Below, piece by piece: positions 24,639-34,059 of a DNA stretch of 64,000 bases. Location of the stretch: assembly GCF_001688725.2 (NCBI RefSeq), contig NZ_CP015401.2, forward strand, positions 4,596,001 to 4,660,000, in the 5' to 3' direction. The notes beneath the pieces were generated by a model that saw only the letters and a list, made by a program, of their open reading frames with translations, was not told where the DNA came from and searched no databases. The number at the start of each line of letters is the position of its first letter. Positions within the stretch are counted from its first letter, which is position 1. Position numbers and translations under genes: made by a program. The stretch is from Bacteroides caecimuris. Lineage in GTDB: Bacteria > Bacteroidota > Bacteroidia > Bacteroidales > Bacteroidaceae.

Positions 24639-27137
24639 ATGAAAACTTTAAGAGAGAAATTTGGGGAGTTATCCGCTAGAATAAAAGCGTCGGGACAGCC
24701 AGCAAGGGTATGGTTTCCGCAGTATACACCAGCCTCATTATTAAATGCGGAAAATTGGTGGGAAGCATTGGCCGTGTGTGAATATGCTTTGGATACAAAA
24801 GAAGACGAAAAATTAACAGAAGATTTTTTCGAACTGATATTCAGTGCTTTTGATTGTAATGTAGAGGTCGATCTCGATGCGGAAGAATATGAATTCTGGT
24901 GGGAAAAGGTAATGCAGGTATGCGACCGTGTAGCTGTGTTTAGCGGTGCGGGATGGGCACAGAAGGGTGCGCAATATTCCGAGGCCCGTTATGGAAAGCG
25001 GGATATGAGTTATTTGTTTCCGTACTACGAGAAGGCTGCCGATATGGGTTGGGCTGAGGCGGAAGCAACTGTTGCCTATTGGCGATACATGGGATTCTAT
25101 TGCGAACAAGATAAAGAGGAGGGCGAACGACGTTTTGCCGCTCTGACTTCTCCCGAAGCTATTTTATGGGGAAAACATTATCGTGCTTTTGTCGAAGAAT
25201 TTACAGGCGATAAAGCGAAGGCGTTGCAGATACGGAATGAACTGCTTGCCGAACTGCCTGCCGGAGAACGTTTGCGCGCTCATGTATATGCAGCGCTGGG
25301 AGACGCACTCGACAGGGCGGAAGGCAGTGTGGCAGAGGAAGCTGCTTACTACGAAAAGTCTCTGGAGATAGTTTCCAATCTTTATACTCTTAAGAATCTG
25401 GCTACGCTTTATTTCCGTTATCCGGAACTGAATAAACCGAAAGAACTGGGCTTTGAACTTTGGGAAAAGGCTTGGCATGCCGGTGTGTGGTCTGCCGCCA
25501 ACTTCCTGGGATATAATTATCAGGAAGAAGAATGGCTGGATATGCCGAAAGCTATTGAATGGCTGGAAAAGGGGATGCTTTATTGTGAATCTTACAGTGC
25601 GTATGAACTGGCGCTGATCTACCTGTATAATGATGAATATAAGGACGTGGAACGTGGACTGATGTGTCTGAACCGTTGCGTGGAAGATGACTATATACAG
25701 GGTATCGAAGGATTGGCTAATGTCTATTTCAATGGTGAATTGGTGGAAGAGGACATGAATCGTGCGAAAGAATTGCTGGAGAAGGCTATTGAGCTGGGTT
25801 CGGGAAATGCTGCTTATCGTTTGGGTTGGATGTATGAACGTGGCTTCTTGTCTGAAGAACCGGATTATGTGAAGGCATTAGAGTGTTACGAAAAAGCAGC
25901 TTCGCTGAACAATGCCGACGGATATTGTCAAATGGCGATTTACCTGGCTAATGGATATAGCGGTGTGAAAGATGCCGAGAAGTCAAGAGAATGTTATGAA
26001 AAAGCAGCCGAAATGGGTTCCTGCTTTGCTCTTGTAGAACTGGCGTTCTTGTATGAGAATGGCGATGGAGTGGAGAAGAACTATGAAAAATCATTTGAAC
26101 TGATTAGTAAGGCTGCGGCACAAGGGTATCCTTATGCGATGTTCCGTTTGGGTCTTTACATGGAAAGGGGTGTTCTTGGCGAAGCACAACCGGAAGAGGC
26201 GTTCGCTTGGTATACAAAGGCGGCTGAAGCGGATGATAATGATGCGATCTTCGCCCTAGGACGCTGCTACAGAGAAGGAATCGGAACGGCAGAAGACTGG
26301 GATAAGGCGCTCGAATGGTTTGGCAAAGGGGCGGAGAAGGAAGAGCCCCATTGTTTGACAGAGCTGGGTCTGGCTTATGAGAATGGCAATGGCGTGGAAA
26401 AAAATCTGCAAAAGGCTGTGGAGTATATGATGAAAGCTGCAGAGCAAGGTTATGGTTATGCCCAGCTTAAGATGGGAGACTATTATTTCTTTGGTTGCGG
26501 TCCCTGTCTGGAAGACAATAAAAAGGCTGTGGAATGGTATGAGAAGGCTGTGGCCAACGGAGTTCCAATGGCTATGTTGCGTATGGGTGAGTATTACCTG
26601 TATGATTATGACAGTCTGAACGAATCGGAAAAGGCTTTTGCCTATTTCAAGAACGCTGCCGAATACAAGTGGTATAGCGAAGGATTAGGTATCTGTTATG
26701 AAATGGGTATCGGGGTGGAAGATAATGAAACGGAAGCTTTTAAATATTATACGCTGGCGGCGGATAGTGGAAATACGACGAGTATGTATCGTACCGGACT
26801 TTGCTATTACAACGGAGTAGGCGTGAAACAGAACTATGCCGAAGCTTACCGTTGGTTTACGGATGCGGCAGGGAATGAAAATATTGCTGCGACTTATTAT
26901 CTTGGTAAGATGATGATGTATGGCGAAGGTTGTACTCCTGATCCGGAAGCTGCGGTGCAATGGCTGTTGAAAGCTGCCGAAAAAAATAGCGACAAAGCGC
27001 AATTTGAACTTGGAAATGCCTATCTGATGGGAAAAGGCGTGGAAGAAAACGATGAAATTGCAATGGAGTGGTTCGAAAAGGCCGCAGAGAATGGCAATGA
27101 GAAAGCTCTTAAAATTACCGGAAGGAGGAGAAAGTAA
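24639..27137 (+). CDS. Sel1-repeat protein
   Basis: An 832-aa acidic protein. From about residue 120 to the end it consists of Sel1-like repeats of about 36 residues, with recurring patterns such as LGWMYERG, YEKAAEMGS and LAFLYENGDGVEKNYEKS. The first 120 residues are less regular. There is no signal peptide, so it is probably cytoplasmic. Sel1 repeats are TPR relatives that serve as scaffolds for protein complexes. It is the first gene of a tight operon with an Hsp90-like ATPase (9 bases downstream) and another helical-repeat protein, so it may present clients to the ATPase or bind it (inference). Confidence 0.88.
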   Translation: MKTLREKFGELSARIKASGQPARVWFPQYTPASLLNAENWWEALAVCEYALDTKEDEKLTEDFFELIFSAFDCNVEVDLDAEEYEFWWEKVMQVCDRVAVFSGAGWAQKGAQYSEARYGKRDMSYLFPYYEKAADMGWAEAEATVAYWRYMGFYCEQDKEEGERRFAALTSPEAILWGKHYRAFVEEFTGDKAKALQIRNELLAELPAGERLRAHVYAALGDALDRAEGSVAEEAAYYEKSLEIVSNLYTLKNLATLYFRYPELNKPKELGFELWEKAWHAGVWSAANFLGYNYQEEEWLDMPKAIEWLEKGMLYCESYSAYELALIYLYNDEYKDVERGLMCLNRCVEDDYIQGIEGLANVYFNGELVEEDMNRAKELLEKAIELGSGNAAYRLGWMYERGFLSEEPDYVKALECYEKAASLNNADGYCQMAIYLANGYSGVKDAEKSRECYEKAAEMGSCFALVELAFLYENGDGVEKNYEKSFELISKAAAQGYPYAMFRLGLYMERGVLGEAQPEEAFAWYTKAAEADDNDAIFALGRCYREGIGTAEDWDKALEWFGKGAEKEEPHCLTELGLAYENGNGVEKNLQKAVEYMMKAAEQGYGYAQLKMGDYYFFGCGPCLEDNKKAVEWYEKAVANGVPMAMLRMGEYYLYDYDSLNESEKAFAYFKNAAEYKWYSEGLGICYEMGIGVEDNETEAFKYYTLAADSGNTTSMYRTGLCYYNGVGVKQNYAEAYRWFTDAAGNENIAATYYLGKMMMYGEGCTPDPEAAVQWLLKAAEKNSDKAQFELGNAYLMGKGVEENDEIAMEWFEKAAENGNEKALKITGRRRK

Positions 27138-27146
27138 AAGAGGAAC

Positions 27147-28913
27147 ATGGAAAAAGAAGGGAATAATCTGTTTCAGGTCAATCTTAAAGGTATGATTGCT
27201 CTGTTATCGGAGCATATTTATAGTAACCCGAATACTTTTGTTCGCGAACTGTTGCAGAATTGCGTAGATGCCATCACGGCACTACGCAATATCGACGAGA
27301 ATTATAAAGGACGGATTGATGTCTTTCTGAATGAGGACAAAACAGTGGTGTTCAGGGATAATGGAGTCGGACTGAAAGAGGAGGAAGTTTATCGTTTTCT
27401 GACGGTTATCGGAGAGAGTTCAAAACGGGATACGCCCGATGCGGACGATTTTATCGGAAGGTTCGGTATCGGATTGTTGTCTTGTTTTGTGGTGACTAAT
27501 GAAATCACCGTGGAGAGTCGTTCGGCAATGGGTGGACAGCCTGTTTGTTGGTGTGGCAAAGTGGATGGGACGTATCAGCTGACTCTATTGGATGAAGAGC
27601 GGCCTATCGGGTCGCAGGTGTTGTTGCATCCGAAAGGAGACTGGATGCATCTTTTTGAATATGAAACGTTTAAGAAGATGCTGGTTGGTTATGGAGAAGT
27701 GCTGCCATATCCTATCTATCTGCATTATCAGGGGGAAGAGGAGTTGGTAAATACGCCTTCGCCCGTATGGCTTGACCCGAAGGCGACTCGTAAGGAATTG
27801 CTGGATTATGGGGCGAAAGTATTTCAGTCGTCTGCTCTTGATGCTTTCCGGATTTATACTGAAAGTGGTAAGGTAGAAGGAGTGCTTTATGTTTTACCTT
27901 TCCGCACACAATTTTCAGTACGCAATTCTCATAAGGTATATCTCAAACGTATGCTGTTGAGTGAGGACGATTGTAATCTGTTGCCACCGTGGGCTTTCTT
28001 TATCCGTTGTCTGGTGAATGCGGACGGATTGCTGTCTACTGCTTCCCGCGAATCTTTGGTGAGCAATGACCAGTTGAAGGATGCACGGAAAGAGATCGGG
28101 ATAGCTATCAAGGATTATCTGCGGGGATTGGTGCAGGATGACCGAGCCATGTTCAACCGGATCTTGGAGGTTCACCACTTCCATATCAAGGCGATTGCTT
28201 CAGAAGACAATGAGCTGCTCCGTTTATTTATGGATTACCTTCCCTTTGAAACCAATAAGGGGCTTCGTGGTTTTGGAAGTATTCGTTCGGCAAGCAATGT
28301 GATATGCTATACCAAGAATCTGGAAGATTTCCGTCAGGTGCGCCGTATAGCCGGAGCGCAAGGATGGTTGGTGGTGAATGCTGCTTACACCTTTGATGAA
28401 ACGTTGTTGAAAAAGTATGTCCGTCTGAATCCGGAACTTACGTTGGATGAAATATCTCCTTCACGGTTGCTGGAACAGTTTGGCGAAGTGGAGGCGAATA
28501 AAGAGTTTCAGGCTTTTGAAATGAAAGCGAACGGGTTGTTGAAACGGTTTGGCTGTGTCTGCCGTCTGAAACATTTTACCCCGGTGGATATTCCGGTGAT
28601 CTTTGTGGCGGAGGAAAAGGAGAATGTAGCTAAAAGTGCCAATAATCCGTTGGCGGCTGTATTGGGGGCTGTGAATACTGCCAAGCAGATTCCACCGACA
28701 CTCACTTTTAATGCGGATAACGAAATGGTGCAGACTTTATTGCAGATACAGGGAGACAATAAACTGTTTCAGCAGGTGGTGCATATATTGTATGTACAGT
28801 CGCTTCTGCAAGGTAAATATCCGGTGAACAGTGAAGAAATGGAGCTTTTCAATCGTTCGCTTAGCGAACTGATGACTTCGAAAATGAATGATTTTATAAA
28901 TTTCCTGAATTAA
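27147..28913 (+). CDS. Hsp90-family (HtpG-like) ATPase
   Basis: A 588-aa protein, shorter than typical HtpG (about 630-680). The N-terminal GHKL ATPase domain is complete: ELLQNCVDA with N38 and D41, DNGVGL at 71-76, and GRFGIGLLSCF at 104-114. The usual HtpG E-x-x-S-N-A-x-D is altered to QNCVD. A middle domain (about 210-420) with TASRESL follows, then a diverged C-terminal region. This looks like a specialised Hsp90 branch, not the housekeeping chaperone. Its operon partners are Sel1 and helical-repeat proteins, which recalls the TPR co-chaperones of eukaryotic Hsp90. Substrate is unknown. Confidence 0.82.
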   Translation: MEKEGNNLFQVNLKGMIALLSEHIYSNPNTFVRELLQNCVDAITALRNIDENYKGRIDVFLNEDKTVVFRDNGVGLKEEEVYRFLTVIGESSKRDTPDADDFIGRFGIGLLSCFVVTNEITVESRSAMGGQPVCWCGKVDGTYQLTLLDEERPIGSQVLLHPKGDWMHLFEYETFKKMLVGYGEVLPYPIYLHYQGEEELVNTPSPVWLDPKATRKELLDYGAKVFQSSALDAFRIYTESGKVEGVLYVLPFRTQFSVRNSHKVYLKRMLLSEDDCNLLPPWAFFIRCLVNADGLLSTASRESLVSNDQLKDARKEIGIAIKDYLRGLVQDDRAMFNRILEVHHFHIKAIASEDNELLRLFMDYLPFETNKGLRGFGSIRSASNVICYTKNLEDFRQVRRIAGAQGWLVVNAAYTFDETLLKKYVRLNPELTLDEISPSRLLEQFGEVEANKEFQAFEMKANGLLKRFGCVCRLKHFTPVDIPVIFVAEEKENVAKSANNPLAAVLGAVNTAKQIPPTLTFNADNEMVQTLLQIQGDNKLFQQVVHILYVQSLLQGKYPVNSEEMELFNRSLSELMTSKMNDFINFLN

Positions 28914-28922
28914 AAATAGAGT

Positions 28923-29993
28923 ATGAGATACACACTTGAAATCCAGAAACTGCTGTTGCAGACACAGAATGACAGTCTCCATCCGCGTGAAAAAGCGAAT
29001 CTATTGAAAGAAGCTATCCGCATTGCTGATGAGAACGAAGATGTGGAATGGGCTACGGAGTTGAGACTGGATCTTATCTATGAACTGAATCTTCTTTCGG
29101 CAGATGCGGAAGAGATTACCGTGTTCTCTAAAATCCTGGATGATTACGAGAATCACAAGGATGTAATCAAAGAAGATGACTTGTTGTGGAAATATAAATG
29201 GATCTGGGGTTGTACGTTCGATCTGCCGGAAATCCCGATGGAACAGGTGAAAGCGATCGGTGAGGATTATAAAACCCGTATTCTCCGGAATGGATATTCT
29301 TTGCGGAGTTATTATCACCGCTGGTCTGTGGAATGTGTTTGGATGCGCCAGTATAACAAGGCTAAAGAATACATTGATAAGATGCTGAATGAAAAGATAG
29401 ACGGTCAGTCGTGTGAGGCTTGCGAACTGAATTTTATGCTGGATTATTATTTGGAAACAGGGCAGTTTGATGAGGCTTACAGCCGGGCGCAGCCATTGAT
29501 TAATAAGCAGGTCACCTGTTATGAAGCCAATTTGCGGGCTTACTTGAAGCTCTCTTACTATGCACAGAAAGCTGGCAGACCGGAGGTTGCCGCCGATATG
29601 TGTGCACGTGCCGAAGAAGCATTGCAGGGAAGAGAAAAGGATGAATATCTTTTGCTCTACTTAGGATTATTCATTGCTTATTATATGATGACGAAGCCGG
29701 AAAGAGGCTGGGAGTATGCCGAGCGGTGTATCGGGTGGAGCTTGCGTACGAATACATTGAAAAAATATCGTTTCTCTTGCGATATGGTAGAGGCCTTGAA
29801 GTATGAGACCCGTCCGGAAGTCTCTTTGTCGTTGCCGGAGGAATTTCCTCTTTATCGTCCGAATGGAATTTATCAGATCAGCGAGCTTCGCAATTATTTC
29901 TATCAGCAGGCGGAAGAGCTGGCACTTCGCTATGACGCCCGCAACGGAAATCATGGTTATATGGACCGTTTGAAACAATTAATGTCCAATTAA
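28923..29993 (+). CDS. Helical-repeat (TPR-like) protein of unknown function
   Basis: A 356-aa protein beginning MRYTLEIQKLLLQTQNDSL. It is rich in helix pairs with TPR-like spacing, for example YNKAKEYIDKMLNEK, LDYYLETGQFDEAYSRAQP and YYAQKAGRPEVAADMCARAEEAL. It has no signal peptide. I do not recognise a named family. The gene starts 9 bases after the Hsp90-like gene and ends the operon; the next gene has its own promoter. A partner or adaptor of the Hsp90-like ATPase is the simplest reading of the context. Confidence 0.75.
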   Translation: MRYTLEIQKLLLQTQNDSLHPREKANLLKEAIRIADENEDVEWATELRLDLIYELNLLSADAEEITVFSKILDDYENHKDVIKEDDLLWKYKWIWGCTFDLPEIPMEQVKAIGEDYKTRILRNGYSLRSYYHRWSVECVWMRQYNKAKEYIDKMLNEKIDGQSCEACELNFMLDYYLETGQFDEAYSRAQPLINKQVTCYEANLRAYLKLSYYAQKAGRPEVAADMCARAEEALQGREKDEYLLLYLGLFIAYYMMTKPERGWEYAERCIGWSLRTNTLKKYRFSCDMVEALKYETRPEVSLSLPEEFPLYRPNGIYQISELRNYFYQQAEELALRYDARNGNHGYMDRLKQLMSN

Positions 29994-30024
29994 TTGCCAA
30001 CATGTAGATTAATCCGTATTTTTG
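29994..30024 (+). promoter_or_regulatory. Promoter of speA
   Basis: TTG (29994-29996), a 20-base spacer and TATTTTTG (30017-30024). The leader to the ATG at 30063 is about 30 bases. Confidence 0.6.
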
Positions 30025-30062
30025 CCGTCCAATTATTTACTAAAAATACTGAATAACAGAAA

Positions 30063-31955
30063 ATGAGAAAGTGGCGTATTGAAGATTCTGAGGAACTCTA
30101 CAACATCACAGGTTGGGGTACCTCGTACTTTGGTATTAATGACAAAGGTCATGTCGTTGTTACACCTCGTAAAGATGGAGTATCCGTTGATTTGAAAGAA
30201 CTGGTCGATGAGTTACAATTGCGTGATGTGGCATCTCCCATGCTGGTGCGTTTCCCGGATATTTTGGACAACCGTATTGAAAAGATGTCGTCCTGCTTTA
30301 AGCAGGCAGCCGAGGAGTATGGTTATAAAGCCCAGAATTTTATAATCTATCCGATTAAAGTCAACCAGATGCGCCCTGTGGTAGAAGAGATTATCAGCCA
30401 CGGAAAGAAGTTCAATCTCGGATTGGAAGCCGGATCTAAACCGGAACTCCATGCGGTGATTGCGGTCAATACGGATTCTGACTCATTGATTGTTTGCAAC
30501 GGATATAAGGACGAAAGTTATATTGAACTGGCTCTGCTTGCCCAAAAGATGGGTAAACGTATCTTTCTGGTTGTGGAGAAGTTGAATGAGCTAAAGCTGA
30601 TAGCAAAAATGGCAAAGCAGCTGAATGTGCAGCCTAACATCGGTATACGTATCAAGCTCGCTTCTTCCGGTAGCGGAAAGTGGGAAGAGTCGGGAGGAGA
30701 TGCCAGCAAGTTCGGCTTGACTTCCAGCGAACTTCTCGAAGCACTCGACTTCCTGGAGAGTAAAGGCTTGAAAGATTGTCTGAAGCTGATTCATTTCCAT
30801 ATCGGTAGTCAGGTGACGAAGATCCGTCGTATCAAAACGGCTTTGCGTGAGGCTTCACAATTCTACGTGCAGCTCCATTCAATGGGCTTTAAGGTGGAGT
30901 TTGTTGATATTGGCGGTGGATTGGGAGTGGATTATGACGGAACCCGTTCGTCCAATAGCGAAGGTAGCGTAAACTATTCCATTCAGGAATATGTAAACGA
31001 CTCTATCTCTACGCTGGTAGACGTGAGCGATAAAAATGGTATCCCGCACCCGAATATCATAACGGAAAGTGGACGTGCATTGACGGCTCACCATTCTGTT
31101 CTTATCTTTGAAGTTCTTGAAACCGCTACTTTACCCGAATGGGATGACGAGGAGGAAATTACTCCGGATGCACACGAATTGGTGCAGGAGTTATATGGAA
31201 TCTGGGATTCGTTGAATCAGAACAAGATGTTGGAAGCATGGCATGATGCGCAGCAGATCAGGGAGGAAGCGCTGGACTTGTTCAGTCATGGAATCGTGGA
31301 TCTGAAAACCCGTGCACAAATCGAACGCCTGTATTGGTCTATTACACGTGAGATTAATCAGATTGCCGGCGGTTTGAAGCATGCGCCCGATGAATTCCGC
31401 GGACTGTCCAAACTGCTTGCAGATAAATATTTCTGTAACTTCTCGCTCTTTCAGTCACTTCCTGACTCTTGGGCGATTGACCAGATATTCCCGATTATGC
31501 CTATTCAGCGATTGGATGAAAAACCGGAGCGTTCGGCTACTTTACAAGATATTACCTGCGACTCGGATGGTAAAATTGCCAACTTTATCTCTACCCGTAA
31601 CGTGGCTCATTATCTGCCTGTACATGCACTGAAGAAAACAGAACCTTATTATGTGGCTGTATTCCTGGTGGGAGCTTATCAGGAGATTTTAGGAGATATG
31701 CATAATTTGTTCGGTGATACGAATGCCGTGCATGTTGCGGTGAACGAGAAAGGATATAATATCGAACAGATTATCGACGGAGAAACGGTAGCGGAGGTAT
31801 TGGACTATGTGCAGTATAATCCGAAGAAGCTGGTACGTACGCTCGAAACTTGGGTGACGAAATCGGTGAAAGAAGGAAAGATTTCTTTGGAAGAAGGAAA
31901 AGAATTCCTTTCCAACTATCGTTCGGGGCTTTACGGATATACTTATTTGGAATAA
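30063..31955 (+). CDS. speA: Biosynthetic arginine decarboxylase
   Basis: A 630-aa PLP enzyme of the group IV decarboxylases. K99 in FIIYPIKVNQ is the expected PLP lysine. HFHIGSQV, EFVDIGGGLGVDYDG and ITESGRAL are the conserved cofactor and substrate segments. It converts arginine to agmatine, the first step of one route to putrescine and spermidine. The length equals that of bacterial SpeA. argB follows 56 bases later, so a product-consuming and a precursor-making arginine enzyme lie side by side. Confidence 0.93.
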   Translation: MRKWRIEDSEELYNITGWGTSYFGINDKGHVVVTPRKDGVSVDLKELVDELQLRDVASPMLVRFPDILDNRIEKMSSCFKQAAEEYGYKAQNFIIYPIKVNQMRPVVEEIISHGKKFNLGLEAGSKPELHAVIAVNTDSDSLIVCNGYKDESYIELALLAQKMGKRIFLVVEKLNELKLIAKMAKQLNVQPNIGIRIKLASSGSGKWEESGGDASKFGLTSSELLEALDFLESKGLKDCLKLIHFHIGSQVTKIRRIKTALREASQFYVQLHSMGFKVEFVDIGGGLGVDYDGTRSSNSEGSVNYSIQEYVNDSISTLVDVSDKNGIPHPNIITESGRALTAHHSVLIFEVLETATLPEWDDEEEITPDAHELVQELYGIWDSLNQNKMLEAWHDAQQIREEALDLFSHGIVDLKTRAQIERLYWSITREINQIAGGLKHAPDEFRGLSKLLADKYFCNFSLFQSLPDSWAIDQIFPIMPIQRLDEKPERSATLQDITCDSDGKIANFISTRNVAHYLPVHALKKTEPYYVAVFLVGAYQEILGDMHNLFGDTNAVHVAVNEKGYNIEQIIDGETVAEVLDYVQYNPKKLVRTLETWVTKSVKEGKISLEEGKEFLSNYRSGLYGYTYLE

Positions 31956-32011
31956 CCGGCAAGGTGCCGGAACCGGATTTTCTATTCGGTGAACTTATTA
32001 GAAATCAAGTA

Positions 32012-32785
32012 ATGAGAGAAAAACTAACAGTTATTAAGGTGGGTGGCAAAATCGTAGAAGAGGAAGCCACCCTTCTTCAGTTGTTAAATGACTTTGCCGC
32101 TATCGACGGACATAAAGTGTTGGTTCATGGCGGTGGTCGTTCGGCAACAAAAATTGCCGCACAGCTGGGTATTGAAAGCAAAATGGTAAATGGTCGTCGG
32201 ATTACTGATGCCGAAACATTGAAAGTCGTAACGATGGTGTACGGCGGATTGGTGAATAAAAACATTGTGGCAGGTCTGCAAGCACGCGGAATCAATGCGC
32301 TCGGATTGACCGGGGCGGATATGAATGTAATCCGTTCGGTGAAACGTCCGGTGAAAGACGTAGACTACGGTTTCGTGGGGGATGTGGAACAGGTGGATGC
32401 CACTTTGTTGTCGGATTTGATACATAAAGGCGTTGTTCCGGTGATGGCTCCATTGACGCACGACGGTCATGGCAATATGCTGAATACGAATGCAGATACC
32501 ATTGCCGGGGAAACAGCAAAGGCGTTGGCGGCTCTGTTTGATGTGACGTTGGTGTATTGCTTCGAGAAAAAAGGCGTGTTGCGTGACGAGAATGATGACG
32601 ACAGTGTGATTCCTCAAATCACTCGTGCCGAATTTGAACAATATGTAGCCGATGGCGTTATTCAAGGAGGTATGATTCCCAAATTGGAGAATTCTTTTGA
32701 AGCAATAAATGCAGGAGTTTCTGAAGTGGTAATCACCTTAGCGTCAGCAATTAACGACTCTGGAGGAACGAGAATAAGAAAATAA
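32012..32785 (+). CDS. argB: Acetylglutamate kinase
   Basis: A 257-aa amino-acid kinase. The start at 32012 (MREKLTVIKVGGKIVEEE) is chosen because the in-frame ATG at 31850 lies inside speA and adds 54 unrelated residues. IKVGGK is the phosphate-binding lysine motif, LVHGGGRSAT the glycine-rich loop, and LNTNADTIAGETAKAL the acetylglutamate/ATP site. It catalyses the second step of arginine synthesis. Bacteroides may use succinylated intermediates in this pathway, so the true substrate could be the succinyl form (known for some Bacteroidetes; not visible here). Confidence 0.9.
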   Translation: MREKLTVIKVGGKIVEEEATLLQLLNDFAAIDGHKVLVHGGGRSATKIAAQLGIESKMVNGRRITDAETLKVVTMVYGGLVNKNIVAGLQARGINALGLTGADMNVIRSVKRPVKDVDYGFVGDVEQVDATLLSDLIHKGVVPVMAPLTHDGHGNMLNTNADTIAGETAKALAALFDVTLVYCFEKKGVLRDENDDDSVIPQITRAEFEQYVADGVIQGGMIPKLENSFEAINAGVSEVVITLASAINDSGGTRIRK

Positions 32786-32808
32786 TTCAAAAAAAAGTAG
32801 TGGGCGAC

Positions 32809-32834
32809 TGTAACTTTTCATGTCCTAGCCCGTC
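32809..32834 (+). promoter_or_regulatory. ECF-type promoter of the sigma factor gene
   Basis: TGTAAC (32809-32814), a 16-base spacer and CGTC (32831-32834) match the AAC...CGTC pattern of ECF sigma promoters, not the Bacteroides housekeeping type. It ends 12 bases before the ATG at 32847, implying a very short leader. Autoregulation by the encoded sigma factor is likely (inference). Confidence 0.5.
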
Positions 32835-32846
32835 ATTATTATAGAG

Positions 32847-33356
32847 ATGCAAGAAATCAGCTTCCGAAACGATATTTTGCCGTTGAAGGATAAACTCTTT
32901 CGATTGGCTCTCAGAATCACCTTGGATAGGGTAGAAGCCGAGGATGTCGTTCAGGACACCATGATAAGAGTGTGGAACAAGCGTGATGAGTGGTCTCAAT
33001 TTGAATCGGTTGAAGCCTATTGCCTGACAGTGGCAAAGAACTTGGCGATAGACCGGAGTCAAAAGAAAGAAGCTCAACATGTGGAACTCACTCCCGAAAT
33101 GGAGGAAGCACCTGATGCAAACAGTCCGTATGACCAGATGATTCATGATGAAAGAATGAACATCATTAATAGACTGGTAAACGAACTTCCCGAAAAACAG
33201 CGGCTTATCATGCAACTGAGGGATATTGAAGGTGAAAGCTATAAAAAAATTGCAACTTTGCTGAATCTGACAGAGGAGCAAGTCAAAGTGAATCTCTTCA
33301 GAGCCAGGCAAAAAGTAAAACAAAGGTATCTAGAAATTGACGAATATGGATTATAA
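32847..33356 (+). CDS. ECF-type RNA polymerase sigma factor
   Basis: A 169-aa protein with only sigma regions 2 and 4. Region 2 holds DRVEAEDVVQDTMIRVW and AYCLTVAKNLAIDRSQKK; region 4 holds LPEKQRLIMQLRDIEGESYKKIA, then NLTEEQVKVNLFRARQKVKQ as the helix-turn-helix. It redirects RNA polymerase to a small set of promoters. Its own gene is preceded by an AAC-N16-CGTC candidate. The next gene overlaps its end by 11 bases and encodes a single-span membrane protein, the usual place for an anti-sigma factor. Confidence 0.9.
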   Translation: MQEISFRNDILPLKDKLFRLALRITLDRVEAEDVVQDTMIRVWNKRDEWSQFESVEAYCLTVAKNLAIDRSQKKEAQHVELTPEMEEAPDANSPYDQMIHDERMNIINRLVNELPEKQRLIMQLRDIEGESYKKIATLLNLTEEQVKVNLFRARQKVKQRYLEIDEYGL

Positions 33357-33825
33357 GGATATAGAACAGCTCCTCGAGCGATACTGGCAATGCGAAACTT
33401 CCGTTGAGGAGGAAGCAACATTGCGCGACTTCTTCGTAAAGGAAGAAGTTCCGGCTCATTTGCTTCGCTATAAAAACCTGTTTGTTTATCAGCAGGTTCA
33501 GCAGGAAGTAGGACTGGGCGAAGACTTTGACGCACGTATTCTGGCAGAGGTGGAGCCTACGGTAGTAAAAGCGAAACGTTTGACACTGACCGGTCGTTTT
33601 ATTCCTTTGTTCAAGGCCGCTGCCGTAATTGCAATCATCCTTTCTTTGGGGAATGTGGCACAACATTCTTTCTCTGGAGATGATGGAAGTGTATTGGCAA
33701 CGGATACCATTGGTAAACAAGTAACTGCACCGTCGGTCGCTATCTCAAATGATGTGAAAGCGGAACAGGTCCTGGCGGATAGCCTGGCGAAGATCAACCA
33801 CAAGGTGCAAGTTATAAACGAATAG
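33346..33825 (+). CDS. Single-span membrane protein, candidate anti-sigma factor
   Basis: A 159-aa protein starting MDYKDIEQLLERYWQCETS at the ATG at 33346; the in-frame TTG at 33337 is less likely. The N-terminal 85 residues are cytoplasmic and helical. FIPLFKAAAVIAIILSLGNV is the membrane segment, and about 55 residues follow on the periplasmic side. It has no zinc-binding HxxxCxxC motif, so it is not a classic ZAS anti-sigma factor. The 11-base overlap with the sigma gene and the topology support a regulatory role on that sigma (inference). Confidence 0.65.
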   Translation: MDYKDIEQLLERYWQCETSVEEEATLRDFFVKEEVPAHLLRYKNLFVYQQVQQEVGLGEDFDARILAEVEPTVVKAKRLTLTGRFIPLFKAAAVIAIILSLGNVAQHSFSGDDGSVLATDTIGKQVTAPSVAISNDVKAEQVLADSLAKINHKVQVINE

Positions 33826-33946
33826 ACATTTTCATTTGCTTTAAACATATAATATAGTTAGTGTGCTTAATTAAAACAACAATGAAAGCGAAACTGTGAA
33901 GTTTTCAATTCTCTCAAATTTTTATAATGAAACTAACTAAATAAAT

Positions 33947-33976
33947 GGGCTACCGCGCGATGCAGTAGCCCTTTTA
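33947..33976 (+). terminator. Terminator after the sigma/anti-sigma pair
   Basis: GGGCTAC (33947-33953) pairs with GTAGCCC (33965-33971), followed by TTTTATGTTTTT. The stretch 33826-33946 shows no gene. Confidence 0.65.
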
Positions 33977-34059
33977 TGTTTTTAGTTGCATCTTCGATGA
34001 AGTTTTTCATTAAAATCTTCTTTTTTATTACTTTTGTGGCTGTTGATAGGAGGATTATA

